Source: DASUAL01 sp035763805 (GTDB taxonomy: Bacteria; Gemmatimonadota; Gemmatimonadetes; Gemmatimonadales; GWC2-71-9). Taken from it: a stretch of DNA of 64,000 bases. The DNA lies in the NCBI GenBank assembly GCA_035763805.1, contig DASUAL010000133.1, positions 1 through 64,000 on the forward strand, in the 5' to 3' direction. The position numbers and the translations under genes are program-made. Below, in pieces: positions 7,017 to 13,945 of this stretch (its first letter is position 1; each line of letters begins with the position of its first letter). The notes below the pieces were generated by a model. The model saw nothing but the letters and a program-made list of their open reading frames with translations, ran no database searches and was not told where the DNA came from.

Positions 7017-8713
7017 CGGCCACCGCGATCTTCCGCACGTGCCCCACCACGGGGCTCAAGGTCAACGCCCAGGCCGAAGCGCTCATCAAGGCGAACGCCG
7101 TGGCGGCGACAGTGTCGCTGCTGATCGGCGGGATCGCGGCGGTGCTGGTGCTGCTCACGCGCTGGCAGGTGGTACATCTGCTGTCGGCGGCGTGGTTCTA
7201 CCGCATCCTCACGGTGCACGGGATGAGCATGCTGATCTTCTTCATCCTCTTCTTCGAGATGGCGGTGTTGTACTTCGCCAGCGCGGTCCTGCTGAACAGT
7301 CGCGTCGCGACCCCACGTCTCGCCTGGGCGTCGTTCGGGCTGATGATCCTGGGCGCGGTGCTCGTCGAATGGATGATGTGGGCGGGGCGCGCCGACGTGC
7401 TCTTCACCTCCTACGTCCCGCTCCGCGCCGACCCGCTCTTCTACCTCGGCGTCATCCTGTTCGCCGTGGGCGCCCTGATCGTGGTCGCCATCTTCTTCGG
7501 GACGCTCGTCGTGGCGAGGCGGGAGCGCACGTACCAGGGCTCGGTGCCGCTCGTAACGTTCGGCGCCGCGACGGCAGCCATCATCGCAGCCGTGACGCTC
7601 GGCCACGGCGCCGCCATCTACATCCCCACCTTCTTCTGGTCACTCGGGTGGATGAGGGTCGACCCCGAGATCTACCGCATGGTGTGGTGGGGCCTCGGTC
7701 ATGCGTCCCAGCAGATCAACGTCTCCGCCATGGTGTCCATCTGGTACCTGCTCGGCGCGTTGACGATCGGCGCGATCGTGCTGAACGAAAAGGTGAGCCG
7801 CACCGCGTTCGTGCTCTACATCCTCTTCATCAACATCGCGTCGGCGCACCACTTGCTCGTGGACCCCGGCCTGCCGCCGGCGTGGAAGGTCTGGAACACG
7901 AGCTATGCGATGTACCTCGCCGTGCTCGCGAGCATGGTGCACGGCTTCACGGTGCCCGCCGGCATGGAAGCGGGCCAGCGGTTGCGCGGCTACACCAAGG
8001 GGCTGTTCGAGTGGCTGCGCAAGGCGCCGTGGGGTGACCCGGGGTTCAGCGCACTCGTGTTCTCCATCATCATCTTCGGCTTCGTGGGCGGCATCACGGG
8101 CGTCACCTTCGGGACGGAGCAGATCAACATCATCGCCCACAACACGCTGCGCATCCCGGGGCACTTCCACGCGACGGTCGTGGCCGGCACGGCGCTCGCG
8201 TTCATGGGCCTCACCTACTACGTGATCCCACTGATCTTCCGAAAGCAGGTCGCGTTCTGGAAGCTCGCGAAGATCCAGCCGTACCTGTTCGCGGGTGGGA
8301 TGTTCATCTTCACGGTGTTCATGACGTTCGCCGGCACGTTCGGCGTGCCCCGGCGCCACTACGACATCAGCTTCTCGCGAGCGCCGTTCGGCGTGCAGTT
8401 CAACCCGGCCGTGGACCTCGTCATGGGGATCATGGCGCTGGGCGGGCTCGTCGCGGCGGTGGGCGGGGGGATGTACCTCCTTATCACCGTCTGGTCCGTG
8501 TTCTTCGGGAAGCCGCTCGAGGCCGGCGCCCCCACCGGGATGTTCGGGGTGCCGCAGGGAATCAAGACGCCGCCGAAGCCAATCCCTGAGACCGCCACGA
8601 AGCACGGGCCGACACCGGGCACGCTGGTGCTGGTGCTCGTGTTTCTCGCGGCGTTCGTGGCCTACTACTTCGTGAACTGGAAACTGCTCTCGGGCGTCTG
8701 GAGGGTGGGCTGA
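7013..8713 (+). CDS. Heme-copper subunit I lacking the catalytic tyrosine; candidate NO reductase
   Basis: A 566-residue, about 13-helix subunit I. Heme and copper ligands are visible: H69 and H386 (low-spin heme), H384 (high-spin heme, in P-G-H-F-H), and H230, H279 and H280 (CuB/FeB site, in L-G-H-A-S-Q-Q and A-H-H). In A- and B-family oxygen reductases a tyrosine four residues after the first copper histidine is cross-linked to it. Here that position is Q234. The alternative tyrosine of cbb3 oxidases, six residues before the H-H pair, is I273. Loss of both is a known mark of nitric oxide reductases derived from oxidases. The operon (CbaD-like peptide, CuA subunit, SCO) points to B-family descent, so this may be an eNOR/qCuANOR-like enzyme. 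An oxygen reductase cannot be excluded without structural alignment. Confidence 0.85.
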   Translation: MTATAIFRTCPTTGLKVNAQAEALIKANAVAATVSLLIGGIAAVLVLLTRWQVVHLLSAAWFYRILTVHGMSMLIFFILFFEMAVLYFASAVLLNSRVATPRLAWASFGLMILGAVLVEWMMWAGRADVLFTSYVPLRADPLFYLGVILFAVGALIVVAIFFGTLVVARRERTYQGSVPLVTFGAATAAIIAAVTLGHGAAIYIPTFFWSLGWMRVDPEIYRMVWWGLGHASQQINVSAMVSIWYLLGALTIGAIVLNEKVSRTAFVLYILFINIASAHHLLVDPGLPPAWKVWNTSYAMYLAVLASMVHGFTVPAGMEAGQRLRGYTKGLFEWLRKAPWGDPGFSALVFSIIIFGFVGGITGVTFGTEQINIIAHNTLRIPGHFHATVVAGTALAFMGLTYYVIPLIFRKQVAFWKLAKIQPYLFAGGMFIFTVFMTFAGTFGVPRRHYDISFSRAPFGVQFNPAVDLVMGIMALGGLVAAVGGGMYLLITVWSVFFGKPLEAGAPTGMFGVPQGIKTPPKPIPETATKHGPTPGTLVLVLVFLAAFVAYYFVNWKLLSGVWRVG

Positions 8714-8717
8714 TCCG

Positions 8718-9605
8718 GTGAGGCGGCTCCGGGAGACGACGGCGGTCGCGGGGCTCGCCGCGATCCTCGCGATCACCGCCTGCTGGTGGGCACTAGCTCT
8801 CTGGCCGCTGCCGCCGACCACACCCACGTGGCTGGTCCGCACTCGGGCGGTCTGTTTCGGCACGACGCCGAGCGGTCTGCCGGACGTTTCTGGATGGATG
8901 GCCCTCATCGGCCAGCCCGCGCTGATGCTCGGCACGCTGCTCCTGGTGTGGGGTGATGTGGTTCGCGCGGCGCTGCGGTCGCTCGCCGGCTCCGCCGCCG
9001 GCCGCGTCGCCCTCGGCGGCGCGGCCGCCTTCATGTTGGCGGGGACAGGAGCAGCTGGCGTGCGGGTGGCGAGCGCCGGAGCGGCGCAACAGCTCGCCGT
9101 CGCGCCCTCTTCCCCCGTCCCGGCGGAGTACCCGCGGCTCGACCGGCCTGCGCCGCCGCTCGAGCTGATCGACCAGCACGGCGAGCCGGTGACCCTGGCG
9201 CGTTTCCGCGGGCGGCCGGTGTTCGTCGCGTTCGCGTACGCACACTGCGAGACCGTGTGCCCGCTCCTCGTGCGCGAGGTGCTGCGCGCGCGCGAGCTCG
9301 CTGGCGACGTCGCGCCCGTGACGCTCGTCGTCACCCTGGACCCGTGGCGTGATACCCCGTCGCGGCTCCCGGCCATCGCCGAGCGCTGGGGGCTCCCTGG
9401 TGACGCCTTCGTTGCGGGCGGCGACAGCGCACTCGTGGCGGCCACCCTCGCGCACTGGAACGTGGCGCTCCAGCGCGACCTCCGCACCGGCGAGATCGCC
9501 CACGCGACACTCGTCTACCTCGTGGACCGCGATGGCCGGGTCGCCTACGCCGTCAGCGGCAGCTCCGGGGCCGCGGCACTCGCGGAGCTCGCACGGCGGC
9601 TCTAG
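8718..9605 (+). CDS. SCO1/SenC-type copper chaperone with N-terminal membrane domain
   Basis: A 295-residue protein starting at GTG 8718, four bases after the subunit I stop. Residues 1-125 hold about three hydrophobic segments with a Cys-containing loop (A-V-C-F-G-T). Residues 135-295 are a thioredoxin-like SCO domain with the copper motif H-C-E-T-V-C-P (C177, C181) and the distal ligand H262. SCO proteins metallate the CuA site of subunit II, which fits the preceding genes. The membrane extension is longer than the single anchor of most SCO proteins. It occupies the last position of the plus-strand run and converges on the two small membrane proteins. Confidence 0.88.
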   Translation: MRRLRETTAVAGLAAILAITACWWALALWPLPPTTPTWLVRTRAVCFGTTPSGLPDVSGWMALIGQPALMLGTLLLVWGDVVRAALRSLAGSAAGRVALGGAAAFMLAGTGAAGVRVASAGAAQQLAVAPSSPVPAEYPRLDRPAPPLELIDQHGEPVTLARFRGRPVFVAFAYAHCETVCPLLVREVLRARELAGDVAPVTLVVTLDPWRDTPSRLPAIAERWGLPGDAFVAGGDSALVAATLAHWNVALQRDLRTGEIAHATLVYLVDRDGRVAYAVSGSSGAAALAELARRL

Positions 9606-9679
9606 CGTCCGCCTTCCCTGAGCCGGCGAAGCCCGGCATCACTTCCGCGGGTCGGCGCAAAGATGCGGTGTCGCTGCCG

Positions 9680-10108
9680 CTAGATTTCCGACAATCCCGA
9701 CGCGCGCACGCGCGCCCAGATGTTGGCGGCAAACACGACGGCGGCCGCGACCTCGGCCAGCCGGCCGGCCACGGGCAAGATCGCCGCCCCCGCCCCCCGA
9801 CCAACGATGGGCCCGACCCCGGCGAGCCACACGCCCGCATTGAGCAGTGCAAAAGCAACCCAGGCCGCCGTCTCGCTGCCGTACGGCGAGCGTCGCACGC
9901 CGAAGCGCGGGAAGATCCACGTCGCGACCCCCATCACCAGCTGGATCACCCACCCCGCGACCAGGAACTCGATGTGTGCCGGGACCAAGCGCGCTAGCGT
10001 CGAATCGATTGGCAGTCCTTTGTTCCAGAGCAGCAGGGCGCCCAGCGTGAAGCCAAGCGCAAGGTTGACGAGCGACGCGCGGATGAACCAGCGGCTCACG
10101 ACGGGCAC
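9680..10108 (-). CDS. Small four-helix membrane protein, NorB/CcoN-like fragment (copy 2)
   Basis: A 142-residue, four-helix membrane protein starting at GTG 10108, seven bases after the stop of its paralogue. Both copies share R-W-F-I-[RK]-x-[AS]-L at the start, a histidine at the head of the second helix (A-H-I-E-F-L-V-A-G-W-V), then Q-L-V-M-G-V-A-T-W-I-F-P. This helix-H-helix-GW-FP pattern resembles the heme-binding first helices of NorB and CcoN, although the protein is far too short to be a catalytic subunit. Position next to the subunit I cluster suggests a role in NO or copper respiration. The exact function is unknown. Confidence 0.75.
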   Translation of the reverse strand: MPVVSRWFIRASLVNLALGFTLGALLLWNKGLPIDSTLARLVPAHIEFLVAGWVIQLVMGVATWIFPRFGVRRSPYGSETAAWVAFALLNAGVWLAGVGPIVGRGAGAAILPVAGRLAEVAAAVVFAANIWARVRASGLSEI

Positions 10109-10115
10109 GGAGCCG

Positions 10116-10535
10116 CTACCGCTCCTTCACCCGCGCCCACGTGTTGACCACGAACGCCATCCCGCCGAGCCATTGCAGCGCCGCCGATACGCCGAGCAGC
10201 CAGCCAAGTCCGGCCGCGGGGTGCACCGTGTGCGCCGGCTCGCCGAAGACCCGCAGCAGCAGCCCGAGGTTGAGGAACCAGTAGGACGCGATGGCGAGCC
10301 GGTCGCTGCCCCGGGGCGTCTCCTTGGAATGCTTGGGGAACATCCAGTAGGCGACGCCGAGGATCATCTGCGTGATCCACCCCACGACGAGGAGGTGGAC
10401 GTACACCGGACCCGCCGCGGCGAGCACAGCAGGGAGGCCGAGGGGCGCCTGCACCGCCTGGGCCACGCCGACGACGAGGGCCGTGACGAAGTAAACGAGC
10501 GCCGTCTTGATGAACCAGCGAGTGAGGATGGGCAT
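10116..10535 (-). CDS. Small four-helix membrane protein, NorB/CcoN-like fragment (copy 1)
   Basis: A 139-residue paralogue of the next gene, with the same layout: R-W-F-I-K-T-A-L at residues 6-13, a histidine at V-H-L-L-V-V-G-W, Q-M-I-L-G-V-A-Y-W-M-F-P, and a closing W-A-R-V-K. The conserved histidine lies on the predicted second helix and could ligate heme, as in heme-copper subunit I. ATG start at 10535. The pair follows the RidA gene by 18 bases and probably forms an operon with it, converging on the SCO gene. Tandem duplication is evident from the shared motif order. Confidence 0.75.
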   Translation of the reverse strand: MPILTRWFIKTALVYFVTALVVGVAQAVQAPLGLPAVLAAAGPVYVHLLVVGWITQMILGVAYWMFPKHSKETPRGSDRLAIASYWFLNLGLLLRVFGEPAHTVHPAAGLGWLLGVSAALQWLGGMAFVVNTWARVKER

Positions 10536-10553
10536 GAAGGAACGGACCGCGGC

Positions 10554-10943
10554 TCAGGCGCCCACCACGGCGTCCGCTTCGATCTCCACGAGCATCTCGG
10601 GCTCCACCAGCCGACTCACCGCCACGAGCGTGCTGGCGGGACGGATGTCCCGGAAGAACTCCCCGTGGGCCCGGCCCACCTGTTCCCAGTCGGCGATGTT
10701 GGTCACGTACATGCGGGTGCGCACGACGTGCCGGAGCGACGCGCCTGCCTGCCCGAGGGCCCGTTCGATGTTCCGAAGCGCCTGGACGGCCTGGGCGTAC
10801 GGGTCGCCGACGCCGACAATGTTGCCGTCCGGCCCGGTGGCAGTCGTCCCCGCCACGTGGATCGTGGCCCCCACGCGCACGGCGCGCGAGTACCCCACGA
10901 TCGGCTCCCACGGCGCCCCGCTCGAGATGTTCTGACGCGGCAT
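10554..10943 (-). CDS. RidA (YjgF/YER057c/UK114) family protein
   Basis: A 129-residue cytosolic protein of the RidA superfamily. It shows G-Y-S-R-A-V-R-V-G, then H-V-A-G-T-T-A-T, A-Q-A-V-Q-A-L-R-N-I, and the substrate-site region R-T-R-M-Y-V-T-N with R77 of the archetypal pattern, followed by V-E-I-E-A-D-A-V. Archetypal RidA hydrolyses reactive enamine/imine intermediates released by PLP enzymes; other subfamilies have unknown substrates, so no exact reaction is claimed. ATG 10943. It leads the minus-strand run with the two small membrane proteins. Confidence 0.9.
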   Translation of the reverse strand: MPRQNISSGAPWEPIVGYSRAVRVGATIHVAGTTATGPDGNIVGVGDPYAQAVQALRNIERALGQAGASLRHVVRTRMYVTNIADWEQVGRAHGEFFRDIRPASTLVAVSRLVEPEMLVEIEADAVVGA

Positions 10944-10997
10944 GGCGTCGCCTCCTCTGGGATCTTGGTCAGCCTTCCGTTTCCACGGTCGCGACGA

Positions 10998-11537
10998 TCA
11001 GCACAAGGCCATCTGATCCGTGGGCCCTGCGGGATAGCACAGCCGTCCCCCCGGCAGCACCCGCGCGTGGGGCGACAGCCGATGGCGCTCCGGCTCTCCC
11101 GGGCCGATGATGTGGCGGACTTCGATGCCCCTTGCGACGAGAGCGTCGGCGAGCAGCTGGCGATGGCAGCGCCACGGCACCGCTTCAGCGCACAACACCG
11201 CGCTCGGTCGCCCGGCAGCCAGATCGATCAGGCGCCCCAGGGCCTGCGTGAACGCCGGCGTTTCCATGTAGTCGGCGTAGCCACGGAATGCGGCGTTGCG
11301 CCAGGCAGTGTTGGGCGAGCTCGCCTGCGCCGCGCGCCGCCCGCCGAGATCGGATTCGTGGCCGTACGCGATCCCCGCCGTCGCGAGGGCGACCGCGAGA
11401 GGGTCCTTCGCAAAGTGCGGATGGCGCCGTGACGCGGGATAGCGGCGCACGTCGACCACCTGGCCCACGCCGTGGGCCGCGAGCAGCGCTAGGAAGTCTT
11501 CGAGCGTGCGGGTGGAATGTCCAACCGTGTAGATCAC
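10998..11537 (-). CDS. DUF488 domain protein
   Basis: A 179-residue protein beginning at GTG 11537 (V-I-Y-T-V-G-H-S-T-R-T-L), the usual first strand of DUF488 proteins; an upstream TTG is possible but less likely. It contains V-V-D-V-R-R-Y-P-A-S-R-R-H-P-H-F and a cysteine-centred motif L-C-A-E-A-V-P-W-R-C-H-R, both signatures of the family. The function of DUF488 is not established. It is divergent from ada across about 200 bases. That gap has an AT-rich patch (about 11545-11560) that could be its promoter; I see no clear regulatory dyad there. Confidence 0.88.
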   Translation of the reverse strand: MIYTVGHSTRTLEDFLALLAAHGVGQVVDVRRYPASRRHPHFAKDPLAVALATAGIAYGHESDLGGRRAAQASSPNTAWRNAAFRGYADYMETPAFTQALGRLIDLAAGRPSAVLCAEAVPWRCHRQLLADALVARGIEVRHIIGPGEPERHRLSPHARVLPGGRLCYPAGPTDQMALC

Positions 11538-11738
11538 GTTCCCGTATCCCAATATAGGGGCGCCTTGACGCCGCGCGGGCCGTGCCGAACTTCCCCGAAA
11601 CGGTCGCGACCGCAGAGTTCCTGGATCGTGGCGGTCCGGAGGCGACGGCACGCCCCCCTCGGCCGACGAACCGTGGATGTAGGATTTGAGCGTCAAAAGC
11701 GGATAGATCGTGGTGCGGGGACGCGCTAAGTTCTCTGC

Positions 11739-12827
11739 GTGACCCGGGCCGCTGTCGTTACCGACCTGACCGCCGAGCTCAGCTGGCGAGCCGTCCTGGC
11801 CCGCGACCGCCGCTACGACGGGGCGTTCGTGTATGCGGTGCGCTCGACTGGGATCTACTGCCGCCCCTCGTGCGCCAGCAGGAAGCCGCGACGCGAGTTG
11901 GTGGCGTTCTTCGGCGTGCCCGAGGCAGCCGAGCGGGCGGGGTTTCGCGCGTGCCGGCGCTGCCATCCGACACGGGTGAGCGCTGCCGACCCGCGCGTCC
12001 CGCTTGTGCGGGCGGTCTGCCGCCTGATCGATGCCCATCCGGACCGGCCCGCGAGCCTCGCGACCCTCAGCGGCCGGGTCGGCGCGACGCCGCACCGGCT
12101 GGTGCGTGCCTTCCGGGCCGTGCTTGGCCTCACGCCGCGCCAGTACCGGGACGAGCGCCGGCTGGACCGGTTCAAGACCCAGCTGAAGGAGAGACGAAAA
12201 GTGAGTCCCGCCCTGTACGAAGCCGGTTACGGCTCGACCAGCCGTGTGTACGAGCGCGCGAACGCCCAGCTCGGCATGACCCCTGCGACGTACAGCCGCG
12301 GCGGCGCGGGGATGCGCATCGCCTTCGCGATCGTCCCCTGCAGGCTCGGCCGCCTGCTCGTCGCCGCCACCGAGCGCGGCATCTCCCGCGTCGGTATCGG
12401 CGATGACGATCGTGTGCTGGAGCGCGGTCTGCGGACCGAATTCCCGGCGGCCTCGATCGCGCGCGATGACGCGAAGCTGCGATCCTGGGTCACGGAGCTG
12501 GTCGCGCATCTCGACGGCCGGCAGCCTCACCTCGACCTGCCGCTCGACGTGCGTGCCACGGCCTTCCAGCGGCGCGTGTGGGAGGCACTGCGGAAGATTC
12601 CCTACGGGAGCACGCGCACGTATTCCGAGATCGCGCGCGCCATCGGAAATGCCAAGGCGACGCGCGCGGTCGCCCGAGCGTGTGCCACGAATCCGGTGGC
12701 CGTGGTGGTACCGTGTCATCGGGTCGTGAGGGAAGGGGGAGAACTCGGTGGATACCGGTGGGGGATGGAGCGGAAGAGAGCGTTGCTCAAACAGGAAGCA
12801 GAAAGCAGAACAGGCAACAACAACTAG
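11739..12827 (+). CDS. ada: Ada: methylphosphotriester/O6-methylguanine-DNA methyltransferase and regulator
   Basis: A 362-residue adaptive-response protein. The N-terminal zinc domain (residues 15-80) has C41, C45, C72 and C75, where the first cysteine would accept a methyl group from phosphotriesters. An AraC-type helix-turn-helix domain follows (about 85-185). The C-terminal O6-methylguanine methyltransferase domain (about 193-352) has the acceptor site P-C-H-R with C326, plus I-P-Y-G-S-T-R-T-Y. Known Ada proteins repair alkylated DNA and, once methylated, activate alkylation-repair genes including themselves. The start is GTG 11739. The gene ends just before a strong bidirectional terminator. 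Confidence 0.95.
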   Translation: MTRAAVVTDLTAELSWRAVLARDRRYDGAFVYAVRSTGIYCRPSCASRKPRRELVAFFGVPEAAERAGFRACRRCHPTRVSAADPRVPLVRAVCRLIDAHPDRPASLATLSGRVGATPHRLVRAFRAVLGLTPRQYRDERRLDRFKTQLKERRKVSPALYEAGYGSTSRVYERANAQLGMTPATYSRGGAGMRIAFAIVPCRLGRLLVAATERGISRVGIGDDDRVLERGLRTEFPAASIARDDAKLRSWVTELVAHLDGRQPHLDLPLDVRATAFQRRVWEALRKIPYGSTRTYSEIARAIGNAKATRAVARACATNPVAVVVPCHRVVREGGELGGYRWGMERKRALLKQEAESRTGNNN

Positions 12828-12853
12828 ACGCACAGACGCACAGCGGTGAACGG

Positions 12854-12892
12854 CAGCGAGGGGTCAGATGACACTATCCCGACCCCTCGCTG
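12854..12892. terminator. Bidirectional intrinsic terminator between ada and dinB-like gene
   Basis: CAGCGAGGGGTC (12854-12865) pairs perfectly with GACCCCTCGCTG (12881-12892) across a 15-base loop, followed by TTT on the plus strand. It sits in the 67-base gap between two convergent genes, so it probably stops transcription from both sides. The U-tract is short, so efficiency on either side is uncertain. Confidence 0.7.
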
Positions 12893-12894
12893 TT

Positions 12895-13461
12895 TCAGAG
12901 GCGTGGGAACCCCGCGGCCTCGCGCACCTGTCTGGCCTGCCACACGTGGCGCCGCTCGTGGGCGAGCACGAAAGCGAAGTACGCGCCCAGAGGCATGCGC
13001 AGCAACGGCGTGACGGGCGAGACGACCCGGGCGCGCCTGAGGTCCAGCCCATCCGCCCGGCGCACCCGCTCCGCCAGCTGGTCGCGCACGCGCAGGAACT
13101 CGGGTAGCACCTGACCCGGCGAGTGAGTGGCCCCGGGCGGCACCTCGAAGATTTTGACCGTCCGCATGCGACGCTTCACCGGCGGCTCCATCGAGCGCAC
13201 CATCCAATTCGCGAACCAGCCGTAACGAAAGCGGCCCTGCCCCATGAGCCCCCGCGTCCAGCCGCGCTCGATCCCCCGGTCGAACGCCGGCAGGGTCGTC
13301 GTCACCGCGACGTTCAGGTGCACCAAGCACTCGCCGATGGACCAGCGTCCCGGCCCGGGACGCGAGTTGAATTGCGCGTTTGACAACCCCGAAACGAGCG
13401 CCTGCGCGTCTCGCTTGACCGCCTCGATCTGTTGGAGATAGTCCTGCAGCTCCTCGTTCAT
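12895..13461 (-). CDS. DinB-like four-helix protein (DinB_2/YfiT family)
   Basis: A 188-residue helical protein. The N-terminal helix ends in R-W-S-I-G-E-C-L-V-H-L-N with the metal-site histidine. Near the C-terminus lies F-V-L-A-H-E-R-R-H-V-W-Q-A with H-x3-H, completing the three-histidine site of the DinB/YfiT superfamily. These enzymes are often thiol-dependent transferases or hydrolases; the substrate is unknown here. ATG 13461 is preceded by GGAGGG at good spacing. It is convergent with ada. Confidence 0.85.
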   Translation of the reverse strand: MNEELQDYLQQIEAVKRDAQALVSGLSNAQFNSRPGPGRWSIGECLVHLNVAVTTTLPAFDRGIERGWTRGLMGQGRFRYGWFANWMVRSMEPPVKRRMRTVKIFEVPPGATHSPGQVLPEFLRVRDQLAERVRRADGLDLRRARVVSPVTPLLRMPLGAYFAFVLAHERRHVWQARQVREAAGFPRL

Positions 13462-13564
13462 TGAGGCCCTCCGGATGCGCGATCCAGTACACCACGCCGG
13501 AATCTAGGGAACGCCTGTCGTTTCCGCATTGCCGCTTCCTTCGCGGACCCCTAGGTTCCCGCGC

Positions 13565-13945
13565 ATGCACCGGGTGTTCCGCGCCGTCGCGGCGACGGTC
13601 GTGCCCGAAGCCGCGCAGCTCGACGCGGCGGGCTGGGCCGAGGTCGAGAAAATCGTCGAGCGAGCGCTGGCCGATCGGCCCGTCGCGCTGCGACGCAAGC
13701 TCATGGCGTTCCTCGGCGTGGTGGAGTGGATGCCACTGCTACGATACGGGCGGCGCTTCAGCACGCTCGACAGCGCGCGCCGTGAACGGCTGCTTTCCGC
13801 TTTCGAGCGCGCTCCCCTGCTGCTCATCCGGCGCGGCTTCTGGGGGGTGCGCACGCTCGTGTTCATGGGCTACTACGGGAGGCCGGCGGCGGCCGCCGTG
13901 ATCGGCTATCGCGCGGACCCGCGAGGTTGGGAAGCACGCCGATGA
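13565..13945 (+). CDS. Gluconate 2-dehydrogenase subunit 3-like small subunit of GMC oxidoreductase
   Basis: A 126-residue helical protein from ATG 13565. It resembles the small subunit family that accompanies GMC dehydrogenases, with F-R-A-V-A-A-T-V-V-P near the start and G-Y-Y-G-R-P-A-A-A-A-V-I-G-Y-R near the end. No Tat or Sec signal is seen; in many relatives this subunit carries the Tat signal for both. An in-frame upstream ATG at 13529 would add a Pro-rich stretch of little merit. Its stop overlaps the ATG of the GMC subunit (ATGA), so the two are coupled partners. Confidence 0.78.
   Translation: MHRVFRAVAATVVPEAAQLDAAGWAEVEKIVERALADRPVALRRKLMAFLGVVEWMPLLRYGRRFSTLDSARRERLLSAFERAPLLLIRRGFWGVRTLVFMGYYGRPAAAAVIGYRADPRGWEARR

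Noticed and set aside
7013..8713. Assignment of subunit I as cbb3-type cytochrome oxidase
   Set aside because: No CcoO/CcoP genes; CuA subunit II and a CbaD-like peptide are present instead, and the cbb3-type tyrosine is absent.
7640..9487. A long minus-strand open frame opposite the heme-copper subunit I and SCO genes
   Set aside because: Low-complexity Arg/His/Pro-rich product with no motif; it runs through two clear plus-strand genes.
11538..12833. The upstream extension of the DUF488 frame through the ada gene
   Set aside because: It is antisense to Ada and has no homology-like character; the DUF488 domain starts at 11537.
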